From: Rugosimonospora sp040255525
GTDB taxonomy: Bacteria; Actinomycetota; Actinomycetes; Mycobacteriales; Micromonosporaceae
Direction of reading: 5' to 3'
DNA: 64,000 bases
Assembly (NCBI GenBank): GCA_040255525.1
Contig: JBDZVD010000002.1
Span: 1-64,000, forward strand
Shown here: one piece after another, positions 63,120 through 64,000 of the stretch
How positions within the stretch are numbered: the first letter of the stretch is position 1
How the letters are laid out: each line of letters begins with the position of its first letter
Translations under genes and position numbers: made by a program
Notes under the pieces: generated by a model
Databases searched by the model: none
Told to the model about the DNA's origin: nothing
The model's input: the letters and a program-made list of their open reading frames with translations, nothing else

Positions 63120-63524
63120 TCAGGGCAGCGCGACCGTGCCCGGGACCTGACCCGCGACCCGCCGCCAGCGGGCGGCCCGGAGCGCGCAGTCGATCAGCGC
63201 GTCCAGCGCGAACCGGCGGTCGTCGCCGGTGACACCGGACAGCACCGCGCGCCAGACCGCGCCGGTGCGCTCCTCGATCTGGATGGCCAGCTTGACCGCC
63301 GCGGTCGCGTCGGTGACCGGGAACGGCAGCGCGTACGCCGGCGCCGCCGCGGGTGCCGGTTCGCTGCCGCCGGCCAGGTCGAGGAACAGCGTGTCCCGCC
63401 GGCTCCGGTGTGCCGCCTCGGCCTGCCGGGCCTGGTCGCGGGCCTGGCCGGTCAGGTGCGCGCCGAGCGTCCCGTACCCGTAGATCGCGGCATGCTCGCC
63501 GGTCAGCGCGTCGGCCAGGCTCAT
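63120..63524 (-). CDS. Ferritin-like DUF4439 protein
   Basis: 134 residues: SLADALTGEHAAIYGYGTLGAHL and AVKLAIQIEERTGAVWRAVL, a four-helix ferritin-like bundle (DUF4439) with Glu/His ligands. ATG 63524 starts at the conserved helix; six more codons are open upstream. It is followed on the minus strand (upstream) by a related-looking partner that runs off the window, a pair common in actinobacteria. Confidence 0.8.
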   Translation of the reverse strand: MSLADALTGEHAAIYGYGTLGAHLTGQARDQARQAEAAHRSRRDTLFLDLAGGSEPAPAAAPAYALPFPVTDATAAVKLAIQIEERTGAVWRAVLSGVTGDDRRFALDALIDCALRAARWRRVAGQVPGTVALP

Positions 63525-63657
63525 GCCGGATCCTCGCCGCACGGCAAGAGCCCAGCCGGAACCGGGCCGCGGTGGAGGCGAGCACTTCCTGGAGCGCGCC
63601 GCGGTCCGGCATGAGGCCCGGCCGCGCCGCCACTGCCCGTCGCTCGCTGGCGCTCGC

Positions 63658-63999
63658 TCATACCAGCACCTCCAGGTGGCAGGAGCGGCACGCCGCGATC
63701 GAACCGAGCAGCGGCGCGTACCGGGGTTGGGCGGCCAGGCAGTCGCGGACCGAGGCGTCCCGGGCGGCCCGCTCGGCGGCCCGGACGGCGGCCAGCGCCG
63801 CTGCCGGCTGGTCCGGCACGCTCGATCCGGGGCCGGCTGAGCCGGTGGCTGGCCCGGACGGGGCCGCGGAAACCGATCCGCCGATCGCCGCGCGCAGCGC
63901 GGTGACGTGCGCCCGATGGTCGGCGAGCAGCGGTTCGAGCGTGCTGGCCAGCGCCGGCTGGGCCACCATGGTGGCGGTGTACGTGTCGATCAGTGCGAG
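63658..63999 (-). CDS. Ferritin-like/DUF4439-partner protein, 5' end outside the window
   Basis: The frame is open to the window end, so the gene begins beyond 64000. The visible ~113 residues include LALIDTYTATMVAQPALASTLEPLLADHRAHVTALR, a Ser/Gly/Pro linker and a C-terminal PRYAPLLGSIAACRSCHLEVLV. The pattern of a His/Glu-bearing helix and the ending fits the partner protein usually next to DUF4439 genes. Bases 63543-63657 between the two hold nothing else I can support. Confidence 0.6.
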   Translation of the reverse strand, partial: LALIDTYTATMVAQPALASTLEPLLADHRAHVTALRAAIGGSVSAAPSGPATGSAGPGSSVPDQPAAALAAVRAAERAARDASVRDCLAAQPRYAPLLGSIAACRSCHLEVLV

Positions 64000-64000
64000 C

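Overview
This is a high-GC actinobacterial chromosome segment, best guess Micromonosporaceae. The support is very high G+C, many GTG starts, ATGA/TGATG gene overlaps and an almost unbroken run of the conserved actinobacterial core from smc-ftsY through amtB-glnK-glnD, ffh, rpsP-rimM-trmD-rplS, lepB-rnhB, rpsB-tsf-pyrH-frr-cdsA-rlmN, dxr-rip-ispG to map. The genus is inference only. The sequence is a draft: there are two N runs, at 16134-16143 inside trmD and 39072-39171 inside a DivIVA-like gene.

Layout. 1-9.3 kb: 3' end of smc, a HAD hydrolase, remnants of an SDR/LysR divergent pair, a DinB-like gene, ftsY, a phosphotransferase, then the nitrogen-sensing operon amtB-glnK-glnD behind a candidate GlnR box. 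9.5-20.3 kb: ffh, an amidohydrolase, an archaeal/eukaryotic-type proS, a DUF402 gene, then rpsP-KH-rimM-trmD-rplS, two tandem signal peptidases, NUDIX, rnhB and a DUF2469 gene, closed by a strong 14-bp hairpin terminator. 20.5-32.3 kb: a mostly minus-strand block with an M23 peptidase, a class V aminotransferase, xerC, dprA, comM, yraN, a class I aminotransferase and accessory genes. Compared with the order I know from Mycobacterium tuberculosis, the yraN-to-M23 part is inverted as a unit. 32.5-39.9 kb: rpsB, tsf, pyrH, frr, cdsA, rlmN and a DivIVA-domain protein with an 18-bp tandem repeat. 40-49.5 kb: an MBL-Rieske fusion protein, a cold-shock gene, an FAD oxidoreductase, exonuclease III, then dxr-rip-ispG. 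49.7-55.6 kb: a PadR/ABC-exporter/AfsR-type regulator cassette lying between ispG and its usual GNAT neighbour. 55.6-64 kb: GNAT, a wrecked glutamine-synthetase-like/aldehyde dehydrogenase/SDR/amidotransferase locus, quinone oxidoreductase, map, a VIT1 transporter, a nucleotidyltransferase and ferritin-like genes.

How it works together. Most of the window is housekeeping: chromosome segregation (smc), co-translational membrane targeting and secretion (ftsY, ffh, lepB x2), ammonium uptake and PII signalling, translation (proS, ribosomal proteins, EF-Ts, RRF, RlmN, TrmD, RimM, Map), DNA uptake/recombination (dprA, comM, xerC), phospholipid precursor (cdsA) and MEP-pathway isoprenoid synthesis (dxr, ispG). 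The unusual signals are structural: several genes carry internal deletions that fuse broken neighbours, and short direct tandem duplications recur throughout, one of them triplicating the metal-binding motif of the GlnD HD domain. I did not find a CRISPR array, prophage, insertion sequence, tRNA or rRNA. I see no clear new defence or biosynthetic system; the MBL-Rieske protein is the most interesting enzyme candidate.
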